Shown here piece after piece: positions 1-6,719 of a stretch of 6,978 bases of DNA; the stretch's first letter is position 1, and each line of letters opens with the position of its first letter. The stretch lies in assembly GCA_016209725.1 (NCBI GenBank), contig JACQVO010000049.1, positions 1 to 6,978 on the forward strand. Reading direction: 5' to 3'. A model generated the notes under the pieces. That model had not been told where the DNA came from, made no database searches, and worked only from the letters and a program-made list of their open reading frames with translations. The position numbers and the translations under genes were made by a program. Source of the stretch: Candidatus Methylomirabilota bacterium (lineage in GTDB: Bacteria; Methylomirabilota; Methylomirabilia; Methylomirabilales; 2-02-FULL-66-22).

Positions 1-402
1 GAAGGCGCGGCCCACTGCTGGGGGAATCTCGGTGTGAGCGTCGAGGCGGCAATGGCCTGCCGGCGGCTCATCCTGCTGACCGAGGAGGTCGTCGATCCCG
101 CGGTGATCCGAAGCGACCCGAACCGGGTGCTGGTCCCGCCTTTCAAGGTCCACGCGGTCGTGCACGAACCGTACGGGGCCCACCCATCGCCGGTCCAGGG
201 GTATTACAACCGGGATCACGAGTTCTACCACCAGTATCACCTCGAGACCCGGAATACCGAGGGCTTTCACGCCTGGGCCCGGAAGTGGATCTTCGACCTG
301 CCGGACCGCGCGGCCTACCTGAAAGCGCTCGGGTCGGAACGGGTGGCGGGCCTGGGCGTGAAGCAGCGCCGGTGGGCGGCGCCGGTGGACTATGGCTACT
401 AA
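1..402 (+). CDS. CoA-transferase family I, alpha (A) subunit, C-terminal part
   Basis: Partial at the 5' end: the frame is open from base 1, so the Met codon at 34 is internal and not the start. The 133 visible residues resemble the C-terminal half of the alpha subunit of glutaconate/3-oxoacid-type CoA-transferases (GctA/IpdA-like), which are usually about 280-320 residues. Recognisable pieces are WGNLGV near the left edge, EEVVDPAVIRSDPNR, VHEPYGAHPSPVQGYY and a Trp/Asp-rich tail. In this family the alpha subunit pairs with a beta subunit to move CoA between acyl groups, or, in the IpdAB branch, to open a ring during steroid breakdown; the catalytic Glu of the true transferases lies in the beta subunit. 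The natural substrate cannot be told from this fragment. No beta-subunit gene follows it, although alpha-then-beta is the usual order. The gene ends TAC TAA and is followed by a short stem-loop. Confidence 0.85.
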   Translation, partial: EGAAHCWGNLGVSVEAAMACRRLILLTEEVVDPAVIRSDPNRVLVPPFKVHAVVHEPYGAHPSPVQGYYNRDHEFYHQYHLETRNTEGFHAWARKWIFDLPDRAAYLKALGSERVAGLGVKQRRWAAPVDYGY

Positions 403-479
403 CCTCCATCCGAAGCCCCAGGCATTCTCGCCCGGCTGAGGCGGATTGGTGGTGAAGAATTTCGTGACGGGGTCATAGT

Positions 480-501
480 CCACGCTTTTCCGGGAGCGTG
501 G
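480..501 (+). terminator. Stem-loop after the CoA-transferase gene, possible terminator
   Basis: A perfect 7-bp inverted repeat, CCACGCT (480-486) and AGCGTGG (495-501), encloses an 8-base loop (487-494). It starts 78 bp after the CoA-transferase stop and lies before the Uma2 remnant. No T-run follows it, only a mildly T-rich stretch, so it does not meet the usual standard for an intrinsic terminator. It could end or slow transcription from the left, or be a chance GC-rich hairpin. Confidence 0.3.
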
Positions 502-539
502 CCTGTGTTATGTTACCCGCCGGCTGCGGGAGTCGAAGG

Positions 540-895
540 ATGGAACAGAAAACCATGGACACGGTCCTTGCGTTTTGACGCAGGATGCGCTTCGAAAGGC
601 CTTCGGCGAGGGAACCCATGTGCGCATCCAGCTCCCGCTGGCCCTGGATCCCTCTTCGGAACCCGAGCCCGATGTGACGGTGGTCCGCGGATCCCCGCGG
701 GATTATCGCGACGCCCATCCCTCTGCGGCGCTCCTCGTGGTGGAGGTTGCTGATACGACCCTTTCCCACGATCGGGACCAGAAGGGGAGCCTGTATGCCC
801 GGGCGGGGGTCGCGGACTACTGGATCGTGAATCTTGTGGATCAGGTTCTGGAGGTGTACCGAGATCCTGGTCCTTCGCCCCAGTCCCGCTCATGA
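540..895 (+). pseudogene. Decayed Uma2-family (DUF820) PD-(D/E)xK nuclease-like gene
   Basis: From the TTG codon at 575 a frame of 106 residues matches the core of the Uma2 family (DUF820), restriction-endonuclease-fold proteins of poorly known function, usually about 180-200 residues. Visible family marks are SEPEPD with Asp33, the strand LLVVEV with Glu57, D66 to K70, the YARAGV turn and DYWIV. The N-terminal third is missing, including the usual RyELidGe motif. An ATG at 540 with a fair ribosome-binding site (GGGAGTCGAAGG) opens another frame that reads MEQKTMDTVLAF and stops at 573-575, just where the Uma2-like frame begins. This looks like an original start left behind after an internal deletion with frame change. 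The C-terminus also stops soon after the EVYRDP segment, short of the usual tail. The gene converges on the response regulator with 22 bp between stops. An expressed short form from TTG 575 is possible but unlikely to be an active nuclease. Confidence 0.6.
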
Positions 896-917
896 ACCAA
901 AATGTTTGGGATAATCG

Positions 918-1571
918 CTATTTGTCGAGGAAAATCAGCCCTTTCTTGATGGCCACACGGATCAGTCCAGCCACCCCATGAACGCCCAGCTTGGACATCA
1001 GGGCGGCCCGATGCTTCTCCACCGTTTTCACGCTGATCTTCAGGCTCTCAGCGATCTCGGTGCTGGTGTTCCCTTCGGAGATGAGCTGCAAGACCTCCGC
1101 CTCCCGGGCCGAAAGCAGGTCGGATGACCCTGACCCCGGACCACCGGCGCGGACCGCCAGGAGCTCATCCACAATGGAACCTGAAATCCCTGGGCTGAGA
1201 AACACCTCACCCTTATTGGCAGCCCGGACCGCCAACAGCAACTCCTCTGTGAGCGAGCCCTTGAGCAGGTAGCCGTTGGCGCCGCTCTGCAGGGCCTGCC
1301 GCACCAGTGTCGCGTCAGAGTACATCGAGAGGATCACGACCCGCGTCGCCCTGCCGAGCGTCCGGATCCTCTTGATTGCCTGGATTCCGTCGAGACCCGG
1401 CATCGAAATATCCAGCACGAGCACGTCGGGGGCCAGCCGCTCGACCAGTTCGACCGCTTCCCGGCCGTCTGCAGCCTCACCGATGACCCGGATATCGCCT
1501 GCCTTCTCCAGGAGCGCCCGGATGCCCTGCCGCACCAGGTGGTGGTCGTCAGCCACAATCGCCCGAATCAT
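918..1571 (-). CDS. Response regulator, NarL/FixJ family, with LuxR-type DNA-binding domain
   Basis: The product is a cytoplasmic transcription regulator of 217 residues, the normal length for the family. Residues 1-120 form the receiver domain: acidic pocket Asp8-Asp9, phosphate-accepting Asp54 in LVLDISMPGLDG, Ser82 at the conserved Ser/Thr position and Lys104 in YLLKGS. A Gly/Ser-rich linker (about 141-150) leads to a LuxR/GerE helix-turn-helix at about 151-213, with LSAREAEVLQLISEG and the recognition region SVKTVEKHRAALMSKLGV. All key residues are present. The start codon overlaps the stop of the sensor kinase upstream as ATGA, and an AAGGGGG ribosome-binding site lies inside the end of the kinase gene, so the two are almost certainly co-transcribed and translationally coupled. 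The HisKA_3 type of kinase normally pairs with exactly this regulator class. Target genes cannot be read from the window; the nearby inverted repeat at 5834-5875 is one candidate site. The exact biological signal is unknown. Confidence 0.95.
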   Translation of the reverse strand: MIRAIVADDHHLVRQGIRALLEKAGDIRVIGEAADGREAVELVERLAPDVLVLDISMPGLDGIQAIKRIRTLGRATRVVILSMYSDATLVRQALQSGANGYLLKGSLTEELLLAVRAANKGEVFLSPGISGSIVDELLAVRAGGPGSGSSDLLSAREAEVLQLISEGNTSTEIAESLKISVKTVEKHRAALMSKLGVHGVAGLIRVAIKKGLIFLDK

Positions 1572-4500
1572 TCGACCCCCTTGGCGGGTATGGTGGCGAT
1601 GAGACGGGCGCCCGTGCCGGGTTCGGATTGGATCTCCAGCCGCCCACCCAACGCGTCGAGCCGTTCTCGCATCCCCAGCAACCCGATGCCCGTCCGCTGA
1701 CCCGAAATGGACGTCACGGCCACGGAATCGAACCCCCGTCCATCATCTTCAACCGAGAGGCGGATCGTCTCGCCTTCGGAACGCAGCGCAACCCGAACCT
1801 GGTTCGCCTGGGCATGTTTGGCAGCATTCGTCAGGGCCTCTTGCAGAAACCGGTAGAGACAGATACTGGCCGAGTCCGACACTCCGGGCAGTTCTGTCCC
1901 CCGGTAGGCAATGGACGACCCCGTTCGTTTCGCAAAGTCTTGGCAAAAACCCTCCAGGGTAGCGTTCAAGCCCACCGTGTCCAGCGCCGGGGGGCGTAGG
2001 TCTTGGGCCAGCAGCCGAATCTGCTCTGTGGTCGCTTCGGTCAAGGCCACCGCCTGGCCGATGCGCTGTCGGAGCGCACCCATCGCTTGGGGCAAATCGG
2101 CGAGCACCAATTCCAGGCCGATCCTGAGCGCGGTCAGGGCCTGGCCGGCCTCATCGTGGAGCTCACGGGACAAAGACCGGCGTTCCTCCTCCTGAGCCGA
2201 GACGACTTTTCGGGTGAGCCGCTCCAACCGCTCGCGCCCGGCGCGCACCTGCTCGAACAACTGGGCGTTTTGGATGGCAATCGCCGCCTGGGTGGCGAAG
2301 AGGGCAAGCAGCTCGCGGTCCTGGTGGGTGAAGCGCCGCCCGGGGTCGTGGTGGTGGCTGCCGATCACGCCGAGGAGGCGGTGCCGGTACACCAGGGGCT
2401 CGGAGAGGACGGCGGTGATCCCGGATCGCTCCAGGACCAGGGGCACGGCGTGGGGGGACGTCCGGTAGTCGTTGAGCATCATGCCTTGCCGTCGCTCGGC
2501 GACCGTCCCCGCCACCCCCTCGCCGAGGCGGGGCCGCCGCCCGCGCATCCACTCCCCCTGGCCGTGCCAGGCCGCCGGCACGAGCACCTGGGCCGCCTCG
2601 TCCCAGAGCCAGACGGACCCCGAGGAGGCGCTCACCAGCTCCGCGGCCCGCCGGTGGATGAGGTCCAGGAGGGTGGCCAGGTCCAGCTCCCGCGTGATCT
2701 CGGCGGTGATATCGCGGATGGCCTCCAATTGCTTGCACCGCTCCTGTTCCGTCGTGTAGAGCCGGGCGTTCTCGATGACGGCCGCCGTCTGGTTGGCGAA
2801 AATCTCCAGCAGGGCCATGTCCTCCGCGGAGAACTGCCGGCCGGGCGCGTGGTTCAGGGTCAGGACCCCCACCAGATGGTCCCGGCTGGCGAGCGGGGCG
2901 GCCATGCAGGCCTCGAGCGGCACATGGCGGAGAAGCTGGTCATCGTGCCGGGCATCCTCCCGGTACCTGTTCCAGATGAGCCCCCGGCCGCACTCGGCGA
3001 CGGTCCCCGTGATCCCCTGGCCCAAGGGATAGCGGATGTCCCGTATGAAGTCGCCGATGTTGACCCAGGCGTGCGGGCGCAGGGCTTGCTCCGCCTCGTC
3101 CCACAGATACAAGGTGCCGCTGTGGGCGCGGGTGAGGTCCACGGCCCGGCTCACCACCTGCCGGAGGACCATCTCCATGCGCCGCTCCCCCACCATGTCG
3201 CGGCTCACCTCCATCACGGCCTCGAGTTCGGCGGCGCGTCGCCGCTCGGCCTGGTAGAGCCGCGCGTTCTCGATGGCGATGGCCGCCTGGGCGGCGAAAA
3301 GGGCCAGGAGCTGCCGGTCCGCTTCCGTGAAGCGCTGTTCCGTCGCCTTCCTGCCGGCGCTGATCACCCCGAGGAGCCGCCCCTGGTACAGCAGGGGCTC
3401 GGCGACGCAGGCGGTGACGGCGGTGTGGGTGAGGATCCAGGGATGGGCATGGGGGGACGTCCGGTACTCGTTGACGATCAACCCCTGCCGGCGCTGGGCC
3501 ACGGTCCCCCCGACCCCCTCGCCCAGCCGATAGCGCACGGCTTCGAACGACGCATCGTGCCCGCGCCACGCCTTTGGGACGAGACACTGCGCCTGCTCGT
3601 CCCAGAGGCTGACGACCCCCGAGGTCCCCTCCACCAGCTCCAGGGCCCGCTGGGTGATCAGGTCCAGGAGGGTGGAGAGGTCCAGTTCCCGGGTGATCTC
3701 CGCCGTGACGGTGCGGACGGTATCGAGTTGGCTCGTGCGGCGGGCCAGCGCCTCTTCCGCCTGCTTGCGCTGGGTGATGTCGAGATACATGGCCCGGGTG
3801 CCGGACGCGTGGCCATCGGGATCCGTTTCTGGTACGGAGCGGATCAAGACGGGGATCACTCGTCCGTCCCGTGCCAGCAGTTCCCGCTCCTCGACATCGA
3901 AGCGGCCTTCCAGTGCTCGCCGGTAGCCACCCAGGTCCAGCAACTTCACCTGCGACTCGGGCACATAGAAGTCGCCCAACGGCCGCCCCAGGACCTCGGG
4001 TCGGGTATACCCCAAGATCCGCAGGAATACCTCGTTGCAGTCGGTGATGACCGGAATCCCTTTCTCGCTTCGGCTGATCACGTACATCACCGGCGCCTCC
4101 GCGAAGAGGCGGCGGTACCGTTCTTCCGCCCGCCAGACAGCCTCCTCCGCCCGCTTGAGGTCAGTAATGTCTGCGAGGGTTCCCAGATAGCCAGTCAGAT
4201 CTCCTGCATCGTCGCGTAAGGCGACCGCACCCCCTGTCGCCCAAGTGGTTTTTCCGTCAGGCGACTGGAACCGGCACTCCATCGAGAACTCCGGCCCGTC
4301 CTGCGCCGCCGTGGACCAGCCGGCAACAACCCGTTCACGATCCTCGGGGTGGAGCGCCCGCATCCAGCCCCGCCCCAGCGCTTCCTCCTCCGACAGCCCG
4401 GCCATCTTGAACCAGCGCTCGTTCACGAAGAGGCACTCTCCCTGGGTGTTGGTGACAATGATGCCCACCGGGGCGTGACTGACGAAGGTGCGGAAGCGTT

Positions 4501-5623
4501 CCTCGCTCTCCCGCACCCAGGCCTCGGCTCGCCGGCGCTCGTCTGACTGTCGTTCCAGCGCCGCCGCCATCTCGTCGAAGGCGGAGGCCAACTGGTTCAG
4601 CTCCCCCGGTCCGGCAGCCAGCCCGGTGCGGGCGCTCAGGTCGCCGGCGCCCAACCGTTTCGTCGCGGTCACGAGCTCCCGCACCGGTCCCAGGATGACC
4701 GCATTCCCGCCCACCCACGCCGTCGCCAGCGCCAGGAAGGAGACCAGCCCCAAGAGCGCGAGGCCGCGGGTGAGCGCGCGGTGGCTCGAGGCAAACGCGA
4801 CCTGCGTCGGGATGCCCACGGCGACATAGACGTCCCGGACTCCCGGCGCGCCCTGCAGCGGAGAGAACCCGTACAGGCGGGGGACGCCGTCCTGGTCGCG
4901 CACCTCCAGTGTGCCCTCGCCCTGCTGGGCCCGCATGGCCTGGAAAAGGGGCGTCTCCCGCACGGGCTTCCCGATCCAGGACTCGGAATCGGGGGAGCGA
5001 GCCAGGATCGTGCCGTTGCGGTCCACCAGGAGGAAGACTGATCCCGGCGGCAACTGCGCGCGGACGGCGAGACGGTTGAGCCATCGCAAGTCCAACCCGG
5101 CGAAGACGACGGCCCGCACATTCCCGGCTTGGTCCAGGGCGGGGTAGGTGAGCGCCATGACGGGCCGCCCGGTGACGCGCCCGATCAGATACCCGCTGAC
5201 GGTGAAGTCGCGCGTGGCGAGGGTGCGCTGGAAGTATTCCCGATCGGCCACCCTGACCGGGCCGGGGGTCGGCCGGCTGGAGCAGAAGATCTCGCCCTGC
5301 GGGGTTTGCGCCGCCAGGCCGGCGTAGTGCGGGAAGTCTCCCAGGATCTTGGCAAAGAGGGACCGGCAGGCCTGCGCGTCCTGGTCATGCACCGCGGGGA
5401 GATGCGCCAGGGCGACGAGGAGCTGGCGCGCCCCGTCGATCAGCCGCTCGTGCTCGTGGGAGACCTGACGAACCCACAGCAGGCCCTCTCGCTCTGCGTC
5501 GGCCCTTTCGTCCCGGCGCTGCTCCGAGACGGTGTACAGGATCAGCACCAGTGCGGGGATGGTCGCCAGGAGAACGAGGAGCGGGATGCGGACGCGCAGG
5601 CTGGAAAAGGAAAATCGGCCCAT
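1568..5623 (-). CDS. Large membrane sensor histidine kinase: Cache-like, HAMP, 2 PAS, 3 GAF, HisKA_3, HATPase
   Basis: This 1351-residue inner-membrane kinase is long for the NarX/DegS-like class. Order: membrane helix 1 (about 11-32); periplasmic Cache-like sensor (about 35-282, with DREYFQ and a long ALTYPALDQAGNVRAVV strand region); membrane helix 2 (about 286-310); HAMP (about 308-362); PAS 1 (about 373-495, ending GYLGTLADIT); PAS 2 (about 499-622, ending AMYLDIT); GAF 1 (about 641-790), GAF 2 (about 808-956), GAF 3 (about 974-1123); HisKA_3 dimerisation domain (about 1145-1212) and ATPase (about 1256-1348). The H-box ELHDEAGQAL has phospho-acceptor His1156, followed by Asp1157 and Gln1161, the DxxxQ pattern linked to phosphatase activity in this class. 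The N-box QEALTNAAKH (Asn1266), DDGRGF and GIGLLGM complete the ATP site, so the kinase looks active. No receiver domain is fused; the partner regulator follows in the operon. The ATG has a strong GGGAGGGG site upstream. The ligands of the Cache, PAS and GAF domains are not apparent. Confidence 0.95.
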   Translation of the reverse strand: MGRFSFSSLRVRIPLLVLLATIPALVLILYTVSEQRRDERADAEREGLLWVRQVSHEHERLIDGARQLLVALAHLPAVHDQDAQACRSLFAKILGDFPHYAGLAAQTPQGEIFCSSRPTPGPVRVADREYFQRTLATRDFTVSGYLIGRVTGRPVMALTYPALDQAGNVRAVVFAGLDLRWLNRLAVRAQLPPGSVFLLVDRNGTILARSPDSESWIGKPVRETPLFQAMRAQQGEGTLEVRDQDGVPRLYGFSPLQGAPGVRDVYVAVGIPTQVAFASSHRALTRGLALLGLVSFLALATAWVGGNAVILGPVRELVTATKRLGAGDLSARTGLAAGPGELNQLASAFDEMAAALERQSDERRRAEAWVRESEERFRTFVSHAPVGIIVTNTQGECLFVNERWFKMAGLSEEEALGRGWMRALHPEDRERVVAGWSTAAQDGPEFSMECRFQSPDGKTTWATGGAVALRDDAGDLTGYLGTLADITDLKRAEEAVWRAEERYRRLFAEAPVMYVISRSEKGIPVITDCNEVFLRILGYTRPEVLGRPLGDFYVPESQVKLLDLGGYRRALEGRFDVEERELLARDGRVIPVLIRSVPETDPDGHASGTRAMYLDITQRKQAEEALARRTSQLDTVRTVTAEITRELDLSTLLDLITQRALELVEGTSGVVSLWDEQAQCLVPKAWRGHDASFEAVRYRLGEGVGGTVAQRRQGLIVNEYRTSPHAHPWILTHTAVTACVAEPLLYQGRLLGVISAGRKATEQRFTEADRQLLALFAAQAAIAIENARLYQAERRRAAELEAVMEVSRDMVGERRMEMVLRQVVSRAVDLTRAHSGTLYLWDEAEQALRPHAWVNIGDFIRDIRYPLGQGITGTVAECGRGLIWNRYREDARHDDQLLRHVPLEACMAAPLASRDHLVGVLTLNHAPGRQFSAEDMALLEIFANQTAAVIENARLYTTEQERCKQLEAIRDITAEITRELDLATLLDLIHRRAAELVSASSGSVWLWDEAAQVLVPAAWHGQGEWMRGRRPRLGEGVAGTVAERRQGMMLNDYRTSPHAVPLVLERSGITAVLSEPLVYRHRLLGVIGSHHHDPGRRFTHQDRELLALFATQAAIAIQNAQLFEQVRAGRERLERLTRKVVSAQEEERRSLSRELHDEAGQALTALRIGLELVLADLPQAMGALRQRIGQAVALTEATTEQIRLLAQDLRPPALDTVGLNATLEGFCQDFAKRTGSSIAYRGTELPGVSDSASICLYRFLQEALTNAAKHAQANQVRVALRSEGETIRLSVEDDGRGFDSVAVTSISGQRTGIGLLGMRERLDALGGRLEIQSEPGTGARLIATIPAKGVE
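1576..1582 (-). promoter_or_regulatory. Ribosome-binding site of the response regulator
   Basis: On the minus strand this reads AAGGGGG, four bases before the ATG at 1571. It lies within the last codons of the kinase gene, which supports the chosen start and translational coupling across the ATGA overlap. Confidence 0.6.
2661..2709. repeat. GAF-boundary repeat, copy in front of GAF 3
   Basis: This 49-bp stretch inside the kinase gene matches 3660-3708 at 43 of 49 bases, at a spacing of 999 bp. It encodes the AEITRELDL(A/S)TLLDLI segment at the entry of GAF 3 and is part of a longer protein-level duplication. Confidence 0.8.
3660..3708. repeat. GAF-boundary repeat, copy in front of GAF 1
   Basis: Partner of the copy at 2661-2709. 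The encoded proteins are identical at 35 of 49 positions over residues 641-689 and 974-1022. The spacing of 333 residues equals two GAF units of about 166 residues, which points to block duplication of GAF modules. Confidence 0.8.
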
Positions 5624-5628
5624 GGAAA

Positions 5629-5636
5629 CCCCTCCC
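5629..5636 (-). promoter_or_regulatory. Ribosome-binding site of the sensor kinase
   Basis: The minus strand reads GGGAGGGG here, five bases before the ATG at 5623. This strong purine-rich site supports that start, which also places a short basic N-terminus directly before membrane helix 1. Confidence 0.7.
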
Positions 5637-5833
5637 GACCTATACCTATCCCTTCCATCCAGCCGAACGCAAGGGAAATCTGACCGGAGGGAGGCGGCGG
5701 ACCAGCCTCGGGCCGGCCTGAGGTCGAAGCGGCGCGTCCACGGGGCGCGCGGACTCGCCTGTCTCGATCAGGGACGAACGGTTACGCTCGAAGGATGCCG
5801 ATTCTCCGGCGCCCCCAGGCCTTCAACCCTAAA

Positions 5834-5875
5834 AATGGGGTCCTTTATTTCAAAAAGGTAGGGGAAGACCCCATT
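5834..5875. repeat. Nested inverted repeat, REP-like or operator candidate
   Basis: AATGGGGTC (5834-5842) and GACCCCATT (5867-5875) form a perfect 9-bp inverted repeat around a 24-base spacer. A second hairpin, CCTTT (5842-5846) with AAAGG (5854-5858), lies inside and shares one base with the left arm. The local sequence is richer in A and T than the surroundings. No T-run follows on either strand and both flanking genes point away, so a terminator makes little sense. It resembles the palindromic, dispersed REP-type elements that often start with a GGGGTC arm, but a regulator-binding site between the divergent genes is equally possible. Confidence 0.55.
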
Positions 5876-5939
5876 GACGGAGTGTCCACTTCGTTGGAGA
5901 GTGTTGGTCAACATTGCACGTAATCCAGCAGGAATCCTC

Positions 5940-5963
5940 ATGACGGATAGACCGGGCCGATGA
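5940..5963 (+). CDS. Possible 7-codon leader peptide overlapping the NusG-like start
   Basis: ATG at 5940 opens a short frame encoding MTDRPGR that stops at 5961-5963, overlapping the start codon of the NusG-like gene as ATGA. It has a fair ribosome-binding site, AGCAGGA at 5927-5933, while the NusG-like ATG has no clear site of its own. This would allow translational coupling. A frame this short can arise by chance. Confidence 0.25.
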   Translation: MTDRPGR

Positions 5964-6469
5964 CGACCGATCAGCCTGCGCCGCATTGGTACGCGATTCG
6001 GACCCGGTCCCGCCACGAGAAACGCGTCAGCGACGAGCTTGCGGCGAGGGGGATGGAGCCATTCCTCCCGCTCATGCGGCGCTGGCGGCAATGGAAGGAC
6101 CGCCGCAAGCTGGTGGCCTTTCCCCTCTTCCCCGGATACTGCTTCGCCCATTTCCCGCCCTCGGCGCGGGTGGCCGTCCTGACCGCCCACGGCGTGGTCC
6201 AGATCCTGGGAAACCATGACGGCCCGGTTCCCGTTCCGGAGTCGGAGATCGAGGCCGTGCGCCGCCTCGTCGAGAGCACCCTGCCCTACGATCCGCACCC
6301 CTACCTCACGGAGGGCATGGCGGTGGAGGTGATCCGGGGTCCCCTGGTCGGGGTTCGCGGGATCCTGCTCCGCAAGGGCGCCCGGGCCCGACTGGTGATC
6401 GGCGTCACCCTGATCCAGCAGGGCGCCTCCGTCGAGCTGGATGCCCTGGATGTCTCTCCCGTCTCGTGA
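5960..6469 (+). CDS. Specialised NusG/RfaH-like transcription antiterminator
   Basis: The 169-residue product has the two-part build of NusG proteins. The NGN domain (about 8-105) starts with HWYAIRTRSRHEKRV and contains the FPLFPGYCFAHF motif typical of NusG paralogues of the RfaH/UpxY/LoaP type; this domain binds the clamp helices of RNA polymerase. A KOW domain follows (about 117-165), with EGMAVEVIRGPLVGVRG. A basic stretch, RRWRQWKDRRK (40-50), sits between strands of the NGN domain. ATG 5960 is the first start after an in-frame TAG at 5948, so the N-terminus is secure. Housekeeping nusG normally lies between secE and rplK; neither is here, which argues for a specialised paralogue that helps polymerase read through a particular long operon. 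In known cases the targets are surface-polysaccharide or antibiotic clusters, often adjacent. The target here would lie beyond the right edge, if it is adjacent. It is transcribed away from the two-component operon. Confidence 0.9.
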   Translation: MTTDQPAPHWYAIRTRSRHEKRVSDELAARGMEPFLPLMRRWRQWKDRRKLVAFPLFPGYCFAHFPPSARVAVLTAHGVVQILGNHDGPVPVPESEIEAVRRLVESTLPYDPHPYLTEGMAVEVIRGPLVGVRGILLRKGARARLVIGVTLIQQGASVELDALDVSPVS

Positions 6470-6479
6470 AGGATGAGTT

Positions 6480-6523
6480 GGGGAGCAGAGGAGCATGGGT
6501 GCAGAGGGGCAGAGGGGCAGGGG
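6480..6523 (+). repeat. GCAGAGGG tandem repeat with a G-quadruplex motif
   Basis: The 8-bp unit GCAGAGGG occurs twice in tandem (6501-6516) with degenerate copies on both sides. G-runs at 6497-6499, 6506-6509, 6514-6517 and 6520-6523 are separated by 6, 4 and 2 bases, which satisfies the usual G3+N1-7 quadruplex pattern. A further GGGG lies at 6480-6483. The runs are on the RNA-like strand, starting 10 bases after the NusG-like stop. Confidence 0.6.
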
Positions 6524-6568
6524 AGCGGAGATGACTGGCGGATTCTTCCGGTCCGGGAATTGCGATGG

Positions 6569-6610
6569 CGCCTTCTCTGGGTTAGCCCCCGGGAGGCGTT
6601 TCTCTTTTGG
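6569..6610 (+). terminator. Weak intrinsic-terminator candidate after the NusG-like gene
   Basis: CGCCT (6569-6573) can pair with AGGCG (6594-6598), and an inner GGG (6579-6581) with CCC (6586-6588) around TTAG. The pyrimidine stretch TTTCTCTTTT (6599-6608) follows. The stem is interrupted, so this is a modest candidate for the end of the NusG-like transcript. Confidence 0.3.
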
Positions 6611-6719
6611 AACTCCCTGGGGCTCCTTGCCGAATCTTCTCTTCCGCCCGACGCAGCATACCCCACGACGGAAGGACAGGAGCCGCGGGCTGGCTAGTCC
6701 GGCGCCCGTGCCCTGACCC

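Larger units (their letters stand above)
5624..5959. other. Divergent intergenic region between the kinase and the NusG-like gene
   Basis: These 336 bp should carry the promoters of both the minus-strand kinase operon and the plus-strand NusG-like gene. I see no convincing sigma-70 promoter in either direction; TTGCGT followed by a TAGGTATAGG stretch before the kinase is only a weak minus-strand candidate. The region holds the inverted repeat at 5834-5875 and a 7-codon open frame ahead of the NusG-like gene. The part at 5690-5820 shows no gene with a recognisable product. Confidence 0.5.

Noticed and set aside
34..402. Met codon at 34 as the start of the CoA-transferase gene.
   Set aside because: The frame is open to base 1 and the residues before 34 (WGNLG) belong to the conserved family sequence, so the gene begins outside the window.
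896..917. A bidirectional terminator between the convergent Uma2 remnant and response regulator.
   Set aside because: The 22-bp gap has no inverted repeat.
2003..4219. A 738-codon open frame on the plus strand, antisense to the kinase.
   Set aside because: It lies wholly within the kinase gene, whose conserved domains explain the sequence. Its product is rich in Gly, Pro, Arg and His with no recognisable domain, as expected for the shadow of a GC-rich gene.
5960..6469. The housekeeping transcription factor NusG itself.
   Set aside because: The flanks lack secE and rplK, and the FPLFPGY motif with the basic stretch fits specialised paralogues better. The sequence alone does not fully exclude it.
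5768..6496. A 242-codon open frame on the minus strand across the NusG-like gene.
   Set aside because: It is antisense to a gene with clear NGN and KOW motifs and has no recognisable family of its own.
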